NCBI RefSeq assembly: GCF_027857615.1
Contig: NZ_JAQIFT010000028.1
Span: forward strand, 9,940 to 73,939
Reading direction: 5' to 3'
Length of the DNA stretch: 64,000 bases
DNA from: Holtiella tumoricola
GTDB taxonomy: Bacteria; Bacillota; Clostridia; Lachnospirales; Cellulosilyticaceae
Under the pieces are notes generated by a model, which did not search any database, had not been told where the DNA came from, and was given only the letters and a program-made list of their open reading frames with translations. This document shows, piece after piece, positions 27,169 through 35,509 of this stretch (the stretch's first letter is position 1; each line of letters opens with the position of its first letter). The position numbers and the translations under genes are program-made.

Positions 27169-27604
27169 TTCTTTCGAAAACAAAATAATGGAACTTAATA
27201 ATTTCCTTGTTACAGGCCAACGCAATAATAATCCTATGGGAGACTTAGCAGCATTACAATCTATGGCTAAACAAATTGGTGAAGGTATGCATGGTAAGAA
27301 AACTCAATGGAAAAATGCGTATAAATCTAACGACAAATCCCATGAACAAGAGGAAACTATAAGTCACCATCCTAAAAAGAATAAAAAACAAAAGCATCAA
27401 CCAGTAGCAAAAGATAGAGATAGCCAGCTTGAAGAACAAATAAAACGTAAGCAACAAGAAGTTCATCGTGAGGAAACTAGGTTAAGAGAAGAAGAAAATA
27501 GTAGCAATGAATATTGGAGAGATGCAATAATTCTATCTGAGATCATTGGTGATCCTATAGCAAAGCGCAGACGAATGGAACGGAGAAGAATGGGGAGGAT
27601 GTAA
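27149..27604 (+). CDS. Small charged cytoplasmic protein of the floA operon, unknown
   Basis: 151 residues, not recognised. The N-terminal 50 residues are moderately conserved-looking (ENKIMELNNFLVTGQRNNN), then comes a Lys/His/Gln-rich linker (about 65-100), an Arg/Glu-rich probable helix and a basic Met/Arg tail (RRRMERRRMGRM). Start at the ATG at 27149 behind TTAGGAGG; it overlaps the end of floA by 20 bases, and its own stop overlaps the start of the response regulator. Translational coupling on both sides ties it to the signalling genes. A link between flotillin rafts and the LytTR regulator is a guess. Confidence 0.75.
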   Translation: MGRNNLNSFENKIMELNNFLVTGQRNNNPMGDLAALQSMAKQIGEGMHGKKTQWKNAYKSNDKSHEQEETISHHPKKNKKQKHQPVAKDRDSQLEEQIKRKQQEVHREETRLREEENSSNEYWRDAIILSEIIGDPIAKRRRMERRRMGRM

Positions 27605-28344
27605 TGGATATTAAGGTTTTACTAATAGAAGATGAGGCAGGAATACGCTTACTTATGCGTAAGATTATCGAGAAGACACCTGGCTTTATAGTGGTAGGTG
27701 AATGCGAAGAAGGCAAAGAAGGTCTTAGAGTTTTTAATAAGCTTAAACCAGATGTTGTGTTTTTAGATATACAACTTAAAGAAGGTAGTGGACTTGATTG
27801 TGCCAAGGAAATAGCAGATATAGAGCCTAAAACAAAGATTATTTTTGCAACAGCTCACTGTGAATATATGCCAGAAGCTTTCTCAGTTTATGCCTTTGAC
27901 TATCTAGTAAAACCTTTTAATGTTGAACGTGTAACCCATACTTTAGAACGTATAAAAGCACTTCAGGAACCTGATCAGGCAACAAGTATGGATAAGATTG
28001 TACGCTATGAAAAAGGCTTAGAGAAGTTATTAGTAAAGGGTAAGGAGAGTATGAGTTTTGTAAATATCAATGATATTATCTTAGTGCAACGAGAAGATAG
28101 TAATACAGTGATATATACACAAAAAGATGCTTTTACCACCTCAGCAAGCCTTACTGAGGTAGAAGAAAAGCTAGATCCAGACCAATTCATACGTAGCCAT
28201 AAATCATATATTATCAATCTTTCTCAAATTACAAAGATTTCTCCATATGGTAGATGGACCTATATTGTTAAATTTAAGGATCTTGATAAAGATGCTTTGA
28301 TAACAGGAGAAAAATACGAAGAAATCAAAAAGATGTTTTTGTAA
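27604..28344 (+). CDS. LytTR-family response regulator
   Basis: 246 residues: receiver domain (1-120) with acidic pair E9-D10, phospho-acceptor Asp55 in VVFLDIQL, the Thr of FATAHCEYM and Lys in YLVKPF; then a LytTR DNA-binding domain (about 140-245, with FVNINDIILVQREDSNTVIYT and FIRSHKSYIINLSQI). It probably takes phosphate from the kinase at 24681. The start codon overlaps the stop of the small charged gene. LytTR regulators often control cell-surface, peptide or autolysis genes; a target here is not known. Confidence 0.93.
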   Translation: MDIKVLLIEDEAGIRLLMRKIIEKTPGFIVVGECEEGKEGLRVFNKLKPDVVFLDIQLKEGSGLDCAKEIADIEPKTKIIFATAHCEYMPEAFSVYAFDYLVKPFNVERVTHTLERIKALQEPDQATSMDKIVRYEKGLEKLLVKGKESMSFVNINDIILVQREDSNTVIYTQKDAFTTSASLTEVEEKLDPDQFIRSHKSYIINLSQITKISPYGRWTYIVKFKDLDKDALITGEKYEEIKKMFL

Positions 28345-28377
28345 AATTGACTTCACAAATATTATAACTTATAATAG

Positions 28378-28517
28378 ATGTAACTTCGTGAGGGAGTAGT
28401 TTGCTTATTATGAAATAAGTGGCAAGTCAACATAATGATTACGTTGTAATCTGGTTTGCCTTAATGAACAAGACTCATGTATGGTATTTTTGCCATACAT
28501 GGGTCTTTTATTTTTTG
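28378..28517 (+). promoter_or_regulatory. yybP-ykoY (manganese) riboswitch before mntP
   Basis: The leader of the MntP gene holds the riboswitch signature GGGAGTAG near 28391 and pairing segments that bring two loops together. It ends in a strong terminator hairpin (28472-28484 with 28493-28505, then a T-run). In this class Mn2+ stabilises the aptamer and lets transcription go on to the exporter. Identified by motif and gene context without a covariance search. Confidence 0.75.
28472..28517 (+). terminator. Terminator hairpin of the manganese riboswitch
   Basis: 13-bp stem GACTCATGTATGG with its complement over an 8-base loop, followed by TTTTATTTTTT. It lies between the aptamer and mntP. 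Confidence 0.85.
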
Positions 28518-28567
28518 GAAAAAATAAGTATGTGCTCTTAGAAAATTATAAATTGAGGAGAGGTAAT

Positions 28568-29227
28568 ATGGGATTAATTGAAATTATTTTAATTGGAATT
28601 GGGCTAAGTATGGATGCAGTTGCAGTATCTATGACAAATGGTATGGTTTATAAGGATGCAGGTAAAGCTAAAACGTATGCAATGCCTATTTTGTTTGGAC
28701 TATTCCAAGGTCTTATGCCACTGATTGGTTATTTTGCAGGGGGATTATTTGCAGATGTCATTAGCCAATATGCAAGCATTTTAGTATTTATCATATTAGG
28801 TTTTATTGGTGGTAAGATGCTTAAAGATGGTATTGAACATATCAAAGAAGAAAAAGAACAAGTAAAAGAAAAGCAGGAACAAAAGAACACCTTAGTAGAT
28901 GAGACTATGGTAGATGGAGTAACAACACAAGAAGAAGTAGCAATAACAGTAGAGGTACAAGAAACAGACGAGAAAAAAGAATTAACCTATAAGATGCTAT
29001 TTATCCAAGCCATTGCAACAAGTATAGATGCCTTTGCTGTAGGTATTGGGTTTAGTGCAATGCAGGTAGATATTTTACCAGCAGCAAGTATTATTACTTT
29101 TACAACAGCAATTTGCAGTTTATTAGCTATCTTTATCGGAAAGAAATTTGGTGACTTATTAGGAAGTAAATCAGAGCTTTTAGGTGGAGCTATTTTAGTA
29201 TTTTTAGCTATTAAAGCCTTATTTTAG
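28568..29227 (+). CDS. mntP: Manganese efflux pump MntP
   Basis: Membrane exporter of Mn2+, 219 residues, six helices in two three-helix repeats. The first repeat has GIGLSMDAVAVSMTNGM and the second IATSIDAFAVGIGFS, each with the membrane-buried Asp that binds the metal. A charged, Glu/Lys/Gln-rich cytoplasmic loop (about 98-140) between the repeats is longer than in E. coli MntP. Start at the ATG at 28568 behind GAGGAGAGG; a frame reaching back to 28481 covers the riboswitch terminator and is not real. The riboswitch upstream supports the function. Confidence 0.93.
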   Translation: MGLIEIILIGIGLSMDAVAVSMTNGMVYKDAGKAKTYAMPILFGLFQGLMPLIGYFAGGLFADVISQYASILVFIILGFIGGKMLKDGIEHIKEEKEQVKEKQEQKNTLVDETMVDGVTTQEEVAITVEVQETDEKKELTYKMLFIQAIATSIDAFAVGIGFSAMQVDILPAASIITFTTAICSLLAIFIGKKFGDLLGSKSELLGGAILVFLAIKALF

Positions 29228-29262
29228 AATCATAGGATAAAGAAAATTTTACACTAAATTAT

Positions 29263-29309
29263 AATAAAAGAGTTGATTTTCATATAACTGAAATCAACTC
29301 TTTTATTAT
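29263..29309. terminator. Bidirectional terminator after mntP
   Basis: AATAAAAGAGTTGATTT pairs with AAATCAACTCTTTTATT over a 10-base loop. It serves mntP and the minus-strand gene that ends at 29315. Confidence 0.9.
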
Positions 29310-29314
29310 TTAAG

Positions 29315-29794
29315 TTATTGTATATACTCATAATCTACCAGTACTTGAGAAAGGAAAGAGTCGGTTTTGACATAGGCAACTAATAATTGATAGGCTGTAT
29401 AATTATCTGTTGCATTAATATACTTAGATAAATCCTGTTGCATAAATTTAAGAAAGTTAATGATATTAAATAGAGTAAGAAGAGTGTTACTTTGCTCAAG
29501 GGTAAGGCCCTGGGCATTTTCATAAGGTTGTAGAGCTGAAGATAGAAAGTCTATCTGTGTAGCTACTGTTTCCAATATTTTTGATTGAGCTTTTGTAGAC
29601 TTACCTGTTATCTTATTAGCATAAGCGGATTGAGCTGCAAGTGCCATTTCAGATTGAATATTTTTAATATCATTTAATAAAGTTACTTCATCAAGAGTAA
29701 AGGTATCACTAGAAGTTGCATAAATAGCAGTGTAGGGTAATAATAAGCTAAGAATAAGTAGACAAATCAGCAAAGGACGAGAGCGTTTAGTCAA
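29315..29794 (-). CDS. Secreted helical protein, unknown
   Basis: 159 residues, not recognised. A basic start and hydrophobic core (about 8-26, ending AIYATSS) form a signal peptide with a probable cleavage site after Ala. The mature part is predicted helical, rich in Leu, Gln, Ser and Thr, without Cys, and could be a small four-helix bundle. It stands alone between mntP and the GH31 gene. The ribosome site is AGAGGTGA. A membrane-associated or cell-wall role is possible. Confidence 0.75.
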   Translation of the reverse strand: MTKRSRPLLICLLILSLLLPYTAIYATSSDTFTLDEVTLLNDIKNIQSEMALAAQSAYANKITGKSTKAQSKILETVATQIDFLSSALQPYENAQGLTLEQSNTLLTLFNIINFLKFMQQDLSKYINATDNYTAYQLLVAYVKTDSFLSQVLVDYEYIQ

Positions 29795-30030
29795 TGTAAA
29801 TCACCTCTTTAAAAATATACTTTAAGTGTAGAGTTCTCAAAAAGTTAAAAAGGTATACAATATAAAGGTGTATTTTGAACGTTAGTTGATATGTTTCAAT
29901 GATTTGGAAAGTGATATTATATAAAAAATAACCAATAGATTTTACAAATATAATAATTCTACATAACAATGAAATATTGTATACTATAAATGACGGTATT
30001 TATACTACATACGAAAAGGATGAGTTGAAA

Positions 30031-32094
30031 ATGAAGCAAACAACAAGTATGAAATATACCTATGGCACACCAATTGAAACAGATGCTGTCGTAGATAAGG
30101 GGATTCAACAAGGTAAAGAATTAATAAGATTAGTAGAAGGAGAAGGTTGCTTTACATATACACTAAAACCAGAAACAGTAGTATATGGATTAGGTGAAAA
30201 CCTACGTGGAATTAATAAAAGAGGTTGGATTTATGAAAGTTTTTGTGCAGATGATTGTGTTCACACAGAGGCTAAGCGCTCTTTATATGGAGCACACAAT
30301 TTCTTTATTGTAGCAGAAGATAAACCATTTGGAGTTTTTGTAGATTATCCTGGACGTATTAGTTTTGATATTGGATACTCTAATATTGATGAATTAATTA
30401 TTAAACCAGAAACTATGGATTTTAATTTATATATTATAGAGGGTGAGACACCTCTTGAAATTGTAAAAGCCTTTAGACAGATGATAGGGACAAGTTATAT
30501 CCCACCTAAATGGGCTTTTGGATATCAGCAAAGTCGCTGGAGCTATAAAACAAGTGAAGAAGTGAGACAAGTAGCAAAGAACTTTAAAGATAATGGTATA
30601 CCAATTGATACAATTTATTTAGATATTGATTACATGGAAAGATTTAAAGATTTTACAGTAGATGAAACAGCCTTTCCTAACTTTGAGGCCTTTGTACAAG
30701 AAATGAAAGAGATGGGTATTCGTCTTATTCCGATTATTGATGCAGGTGTAAAGGTAGAAGAAGATTATGAAACATATGAAGAAGGCCTTAAAGAAAATTG
30801 TTTTGTAACAGATGGTGAAGGTAACGTATTTGAAGGGGCAGTATGGCCAGGAAAAGTACATTTCCCAGACTTTTTAAATTCTAAGACACGTAGATGGTTT
30901 GGTCATAAATATGCCTTTTTATTAGATAAAGGTATAGAAGGATTTTGGAATGATATGAATGAGCCAGCTATTTTCTATACACCAAAAGCTGTAGAAGCAG
31001 CTATGGCAAATGTAGAAAAGCATAGAGGAGAAAATATAGATTTAGGCACATTCTTTGGTATTAAGGATAGCTTTAGTAATATCATGAATCAAGAAGCCTA
31101 CTATAAGGATATGTATCATGATATGGATGGAGTGAGAGTGTGCCATTATGATGTGCATAACTTATATGGCTATAATATGACTCGCGCTGCAGGAGAGGCT
31201 TTTAAAGAATTACGTCCAAATACACGTACACTTCTTTTCTCTCGTGCATCTTACATTGGTATGCATCGTTATGGTGGCATATGGACTGGCGATAACTGCT
31301 CTTGGTGGAGCCACTTACTTCTTAATATTAAGATGATGCCATCCCTTAATATGTGTGGTTTTATGTATGCGGGAGCAGATGTAGGTGGATTTAGTGACAA
31401 TACAACAGAAGAACTTTTGACAAGATGGCTTCAATTTGGTGTATTTACACCTCTTCTTAGAAACCATACAGCAGCTTATACCAGATTCCAAGAACCATAT
31501 AACTTTAAGTATACAGAACGTATCAAAAAATGGATTGAAATGCGTTACGCACTTGTTCCATATCTCTATAGTGAATATATGAAAGCAACATTAAGCAATG
31601 ATATGCTCTTTAAACCACTTGCTTTTGAATATAATGACCCTCATTGTACTCAAGTTGAAGATCAGTTGTTAGTAGGAGAATCCATTATGATTGCGCCTGT
31701 ATATGAACAAAATAAAACAGGACGTTATGTGTATTTACCAGAAAATATGTTGTATGTAAATTTTGAAAGTGCAACAAATTATACTGTAGAAGAAATGAAA
31801 AAGGGTCATCATTATATTGAAGCAGATCTTGATCATTTGCCAGTATTCATTAGACCAAATCATATGTTGATTTTAGGTGAGGTAGCAGCTAATGTAGAGG
31901 CACAAGACAGCTCTAAGCTTCATGCTATTGGTTACTACAAAGATCATTGTGCATACAAACTCTATGAAGATGATGGTATAACACCTAAACCAAAATTAGA
32001 AGATTCTATAACTGAAATTTATATGTCTGATATAAACGTGAAACCAGAAAAACTTGAAAAAATAGAGGTATACAAAATCTCATCTTGCGAATAA
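30031..32094 (+). CDS. Glycoside hydrolase family 31, alpha-glucosidase type
   Basis: 687 residues, cytoplasmic (no signal peptide). The GH31 catalytic barrel shows QQSRWSYKTSEEVRQVA, DTIYLDIDYMERFKDFT and the nucleophile motif WNDMNEPAIF (Asp308); the acid/base Asp is expected in WTGDNCSWW and the late LLRNHTAA segment lines the active site. The C-terminal beta domains follow. This fits alpha-glucosidases that cut the non-reducing ends of maltose, isomaltose or sucrose-like sugars. The start is the ATG at 30031 behind AAAAGGATGAG; a TTG at 29977 lies in the promoter region. The next gene follows 34 bases on. Confidence 0.93.
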   Translation: MKQTTSMKYTYGTPIETDAVVDKGIQQGKELIRLVEGEGCFTYTLKPETVVYGLGENLRGINKRGWIYESFCADDCVHTEAKRSLYGAHNFFIVAEDKPFGVFVDYPGRISFDIGYSNIDELIIKPETMDFNLYIIEGETPLEIVKAFRQMIGTSYIPPKWAFGYQQSRWSYKTSEEVRQVAKNFKDNGIPIDTIYLDIDYMERFKDFTVDETAFPNFEAFVQEMKEMGIRLIPIIDAGVKVEEDYETYEEGLKENCFVTDGEGNVFEGAVWPGKVHFPDFLNSKTRRWFGHKYAFLLDKGIEGFWNDMNEPAIFYTPKAVEAAMANVEKHRGENIDLGTFFGIKDSFSNIMNQEAYYKDMYHDMDGVRVCHYDVHNLYGYNMTRAAGEAFKELRPNTRTLLFSRASYIGMHRYGGIWTGDNCSWWSHLLLNIKMMPSLNMCGFMYAGADVGGFSDNTTEELLTRWLQFGVFTPLLRNHTAAYTRFQEPYNFKYTERIKKWIEMRYALVPYLYSEYMKATLSNDMLFKPLAFEYNDPHCTQVEDQLLVGESIMIAPVYEQNKTGRYVYLPENMLYVNFESATNYTVEEMKKGHHYIEADLDHLPVFIRPNHMLILGEVAANVEAQDSSKLHAIGYYKDHCAYKLYEDDGITPKPKLEDSITEIYMSDINVKPEKLEKIEVYKISSCE

Positions 32095-32128
32095 TAAAAA
32101 AGAATAAGCGCAAGAAGGAGACAATACT

Positions 32129-32761
32129 ATGAAAAGACTTATCCGAAGAAGCTTGGCGGTTGTATGTCTATGTCTAACATTGGTAAGCTCTGTACAGGCT
32201 CAGGAAAGACCTCCAGAAGATCCTGTGGCATATAGAAAAGAACAGAAAGCTATTTTAAAAACGTTAAGAAAAGACATGGATAAGTCGTCAGATGAAGATG
32301 ATGCTACCCTTGATTATGTAGAACAAATGTTAGCTTACTATAAGGCAGGTTCAGCACTTGCTAAGAATGTAATGGATCATGGCGATAATCAAGTGATTCG
32401 TCAAGCAGGACGTAGCATGCGTAAGCGTAATGCTACAGAAGTTAAAAAGATGGAAGAGATTAGGATCCGTCTAAAAGAACAAAAGGTAGAAGATGATTTA
32501 AAAGAAGCAGAGTATTTAAAAGTCTTTAAAGAAGCTCTAGATACTATGATAGATGATTTAGAGAAAGTTGAAGATGAAAATGTAGATCGTATGTTTTTAC
32601 TTCAGATGATTTGCTATAACGAAGGGATTATTAAGATATCACAAAACATCTTAAACTATACACCTAATGTAGAAGTACAAGAAATCGCACAAAAAATCAT
32701 AGAAAGACATACAAAAGAGATTACTTATTTGCAAAAGTTAGCAAGAGAAATACGTGCATAA
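32129..32761 (+). CDS. Secreted helical protein, unknown
   Basis: 210 residues, not recognised. The signal peptide is clear: MKRLIRRSLAVVCLC and on to VSSVQAQ, with cleavage probably after AQA-like residues near 25. The mature protein is charged and helical, with several Glu/Lys-rich amphipathic stretches and RQAGRSMRKRNATEVKKMEEIR, much like extracytoplasmic four-helix (DUF305/ferritin-like) proteins, but without obvious metal ligands. It lies 34 bases after the GH31 gene behind AAGAAGGAG, so it may be co-transcribed. Terminator follows at once. Confidence 0.75.
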   Translation: MKRLIRRSLAVVCLCLTLVSSVQAQERPPEDPVAYRKEQKAILKTLRKDMDKSSDEDDATLDYVEQMLAYYKAGSALAKNVMDHGDNQVIRQAGRSMRKRNATEVKKMEEIRIRLKEQKVEDDLKEAEYLKVFKEALDTMIDDLEKVEDENVDRMFLLQMICYNEGIIKISQNILNYTPNVEVQEIAQKIIERHTKEITYLQKLAREIRA

Positions 32762-32790
32762 AAAAGGCCACCTAAAGGTGGTCTTTTTAT
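32761..32790. terminator. Bidirectional terminator between the secreted protein and cbiO
   Basis: AAAAAG-CCACC pairs with GGTGG-CTTTTT over TAAA. Confidence 0.9.
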
Positions 32791-32799
32791 AATTAAAAA

Positions 32800-33639
32800 T
32801 TATTTTAATAAAGACAGTAATGTCTTGCGAGCATCTTGAACAGTAACAGGTAAATTAGTAAATGCTAAGTGATCCTTTTCCTTAAGCACGTACATGAGTT
32901 GACCAACATAAGGTAAGCATAAGTCAGCAGTCTCAAGAATATGAGGTTGTGAAAAAACATCTGACACGGTACCAGATGTATGGAGTTGACCAGATTTTAA
33001 TACATAAAGATAGTCACAGTATAAAGGGACAAGGTCCATATCATGGGTTGCGATGATTATAGCCATATTAAGATTTTGCTTAAGGGTATCTATAAGATCC
33101 ATAATTTCTTTAACACCTTGTGGATCTAATCCAGCAGTAGGTTCATCTAGGATGAGAACAGTAGGTTCCATAGCAATAATCCCGGCTAGTGCAACACGCT
33201 TTTTTTGACCATAGCTTAGACTATGTGTAGGCTTATGACGTAGTTCATATGTTCCGGTTTGTTTAAGAGCACGTTCAATACGCACACGTGCTTCCGATTC
33301 GGAAATACCCAGGTTAACAACTCCAAATGAAACATCTTCATAGACACTTGCAGAAAAAAGCTGTGTGTCAGGATCTTGAAAAACAATACCTACAGATTGA
33401 CGCAGTTGCTGAAGACCTTTAGAGGTATAAGAGATTGGTTGGTTATTATAAAGTACCTCTCCTTGAGTAGGCTTTAAGATGCCATTTAGAAGGAGAAACA
33501 GAGTAGATTTTCCAGCGCCATTACCACCTAAGAGACCTGTAGTAGTACCTTTTTCAAGATGAAGGCAAATATTGTCTAAGGCGTGGGTACCGTCAGGATA
33601 CTGAAAGGATAGATTTTTAGTCTCCATAATGTAATTCAT
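32800..33639 (-). CDS. cbiO: Cobalt ECF/Cbi transporter ATP-binding protein
   Basis: ATPase of the cobalt importer CbiMNQO, 279 residues. Visible motifs: Walker A LLGGNGAGKST (about 35-45), Q-loop in VFQDPDTQLFS (typical of CbiO/EcfA), signature LSYGQKKRVALAG, Walker B VLILDEPTAGLD and switch His in ATHDMDLV. The signature has Tyr where most ABC proteins have Gly (LSYGQ), a common feature of this group. It is the last gene of the cbi operon. The C-terminal 50 residues match the EcfA dimer extension. Start behind AGGAGG. Confidence 0.93.
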   Translation of the reverse strand: MNYIMETKNLSFQYPDGTHALDNICLHLEKGTTTGLLGGNGAGKSTLFLLLNGILKPTQGEVLYNNQPISYTSKGLQQLRQSVGIVFQDPDTQLFSASVYEDVSFGVVNLGISESEARVRIERALKQTGTYELRHKPTHSLSYGQKKRVALAGIIAMEPTVLILDEPTAGLDPQGVKEIMDLIDTLKQNLNMAIIIATHDMDLVPLYCDYLYVLKSGQLHTSGTVSDVFSQPHILETADLCLPYVGQLMYVLKEKDHLAFTNLPVTVQDARKTLLSLLK

Positions 33640-33646
33640 AGGTATG

Positions 33647-34426
33647 TTATCCTCCTAAGATAAATTCTATAATTCCTAATCCAATGAGCAAAGCCTCTAC
33701 AAGGATTAAGTAAAGGTAGGGAAGAGACTTATAAGAGCCTTCATGTAAAACATTAAATGAACCATTATAGCCACGACACTCTAAAGAAGTATAAAGAACA
33801 TTGTTCATCTTCAATGTCCTAATAAGTAATGTACTAAGTAACATGCCAAATGAGCGTATGCCTAGATGGAAATTACGATAGCCTAATCTTGCTATTTGAG
33901 CAGTATACATGGTAGTAGCAGTATCTATAAATACAAAGATAAATCGATAGATAAGACTCATAATCTCTAATAAAAAGGTAGGACAATGCCATTTTTCGAA
34001 TACCCTTAAGATATCATTCATAGGTGTAGACAAACATAAGAAGTATAGGCAACTTACACTAGCAAAAACTTTGAAAAACATGAATAAACATATTTGTATA
34101 CTCCCTTTGCTTATCCCCATGTACATGTGGGTAATGTGGATAGACCACAAAAAAGAATTACTTTCTGTGGAGAAATCAAAAAGTAAAGTAAGCAAACTTA
34201 AAATTAAAAAGGTTAGAGGTACTAACATTAGCATAATATAAAGTTTAATAGGGGTTAGCCCTTTGCGGACAGTAAGCCACCCCATTAATAATATAACTGT
34301 GATATAGAGCAAAAGGGAATGCTCTATAAGACAAGTTATAAGGACTAATAAGCTAAATAATACTTTTTGAACAGGGTCAAAGTGACGTAGTGGTGAACGA
34401 TAGGCGTATTGGTCGATAACTTTCAT
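33647..34426 (-). CDS. cbiQ: Cobalt transporter transmembrane protein CbiQ
   Basis: The T-component of the ECF-type importer, 259 residues with five or six helices. The start YAYRSPLRHFDPVQKVLFS and the coupling loops near the C-terminus (AQIARLGYRNFHLGIRS and LECRGYNG, Ala-Arg-Gly-like motifs that contact the ATPases) are characteristic. Its start codon overlaps the cbiN stop codon (ATGA). CbiO follows seven bases after its stop codon. With CbiM and CbiN it forms the cobalt uptake complex. Confidence 0.92.
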   Translation of the reverse strand: MKVIDQYAYRSPLRHFDPVQKVLFSLLVLITCLIEHSLLLYITVILLMGWLTVRKGLTPIKLYIMLMLVPLTFLILSLLTLLFDFSTESNSFLWSIHITHMYMGISKGSIQICLFMFFKVFASVSCLYFLCLSTPMNDILRVFEKWHCPTFLLEIMSLIYRFIFVFIDTATTMYTAQIARLGYRNFHLGIRSFGMLLSTLLIRTLKMNNVLYTSLECRGYNGSFNVLHEGSYKSLPYLYLILVEALLIGLGIIEFILGG

Positions 34427-34719
34427 CGATTTTTTAGTGCCTTACTCTTACCGTTGAGGTAACCAAAGCCATAAGCAAGGATACCTGCACCTATAGCAGC
34501 TTGGAGTGCAAAAAGAAGGCTTTCAATTTCGCCGCTAGCAGGCTCAACAAGTGGCTCAAACCAAGGTTCATAGTCTTCGTTAATTTGAGTAATCATTGTT
34601 TCGGCTTCACCATCTGCACCACCAAATTCTGCATTTTTAATAAGAAAAAGAGGAGCAAAGCTTATAATAATAACAAGTAAAATAAGTAATAAGTTAGTAG
34701 GGAAAGTATTTTTAGTCAT
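34423..34719 (-). CDS. cbiN: Cobalt transport protein CbiN
   Basis: Small auxiliary subunit, 98 residues with two membrane helices (about 8-27 and 68-88). The external loop has the family signature FGGADGEAE near residue 33, a PWFEPLVEPASGEIESLLFALQAAIGAG segment and a basic end. CbiN stabilises the S-component CbiM and is needed to load metal. It is co-transcribed with cbiM upstream (3 bases) and cbiQ downstream (overlap). Confidence 0.95.
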   Translation of the reverse strand: MTKNTFPTNLLLILLVIIISFAPLFLIKNAEFGGADGEAETMITQINEDYEPWFEPLVEPASGEIESLLFALQAAIGAGILAYGFGYLNGKSKALKNR

Positions 34720-34722
34720 GAT

Positions 34723-35463
34723 TTAAACCTCCTTATTGAGTCGGCCTAAATGGATTAGACCTTCATCACTATATTTTTTTAATGCATTAACTACAACAAC
34801 GGTTAAGATACCTTCACTAATTGCAAGTGGAAGTTGAGTAAGTGCAAAGATACCGAGGAATTCAACTAGAGAACCCATAAAGCCACCTGTAGTACTTGGG
34901 AAGGCAAGAGCAAGTTGGATCGAGGTCATTACATAGGTAAGTAAGTCACCCAGTGTTGCTGCAAGGAAGATTGCTAACCATCTAGGGGCTTTTGTCTTAC
35001 TAATAAGTTTATAGATAAAGTAGGCAACAAAGGGACCGACAATAGCCATTGAAAATACATTTGCACCTAATGTTGTAATGCCACCATGAGCTAATAGGAG
35101 GGCTTGAAAGAGGAGGACAATACCACCGATTACAACCATAACAGTAGGACCCAGTAAAATTGCTCCAAGTCCAACACCTGTAGCATGTGAACAACTTCCT
35201 GTGACAGAAGGAATCTTTAACGCAGATAAAATAAATGCAAAAGCACCAACCATAGCAAGTAATAGTTTGTTCTGCTTATCCTCTGCAACAATCTTTTTAA
35301 GTGAGAGTAAGCCTACTACAAAGAAAGGTAAACAAAGTATTCCCCATGAAATACTCCAGCCAACAGGTAGGAAGCCCTCCATAATGTGCATAGCCTGTGT
35401 ATCTAATGTTACAAGTCCTGCTACAAAACAAAACATAGCAAAAATCATTAATCTTCTTTTCAT
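34723..35463 (-). CDS. cbiM: Cobalt transporter substrate-binding subunit CbiM
   Basis: Membrane protein, 246 residues with about seven helices. The N-terminal helix or signal is followed by MHIMEGFLPVGW: the processed N-terminal Met-His, with the following residues, forms the metal site of CbiM (here after an extra leader of 24 residues). A second His stretch (SCSHATGVGLGA) near residue 92 is conserved as well. The extra leader is typical of CbiM proteins from clostridia. Position: after cbiK and before cbiN in a cobalamin-riboswitch operon. Confidence 0.94.
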   Translation of the reverse strand: MKRRLMIFAMFCFVAGLVTLDTQAMHIMEGFLPVGWSISWGILCLPFFVVGLLSLKKIVAEDKQNKLLLAMVGAFAFILSALKIPSVTGSCSHATGVGLGAILLGPTVMVVIGGIVLLFQALLLAHGGITTLGANVFSMAIVGPFVAYFIYKLISKTKAPRWLAIFLAATLGDLLTYVMTSIQLALAFPSTTGGFMGSLVEFLGIFALTQLPLAISEGILTVVVVNALKKYSDEGLIHLGRLNKEV

Positions 35464-35509
35464 TTTCCTATCTCCTTTACGGTTAATAATTTATTTAGTA
35501 AATCAAAAA

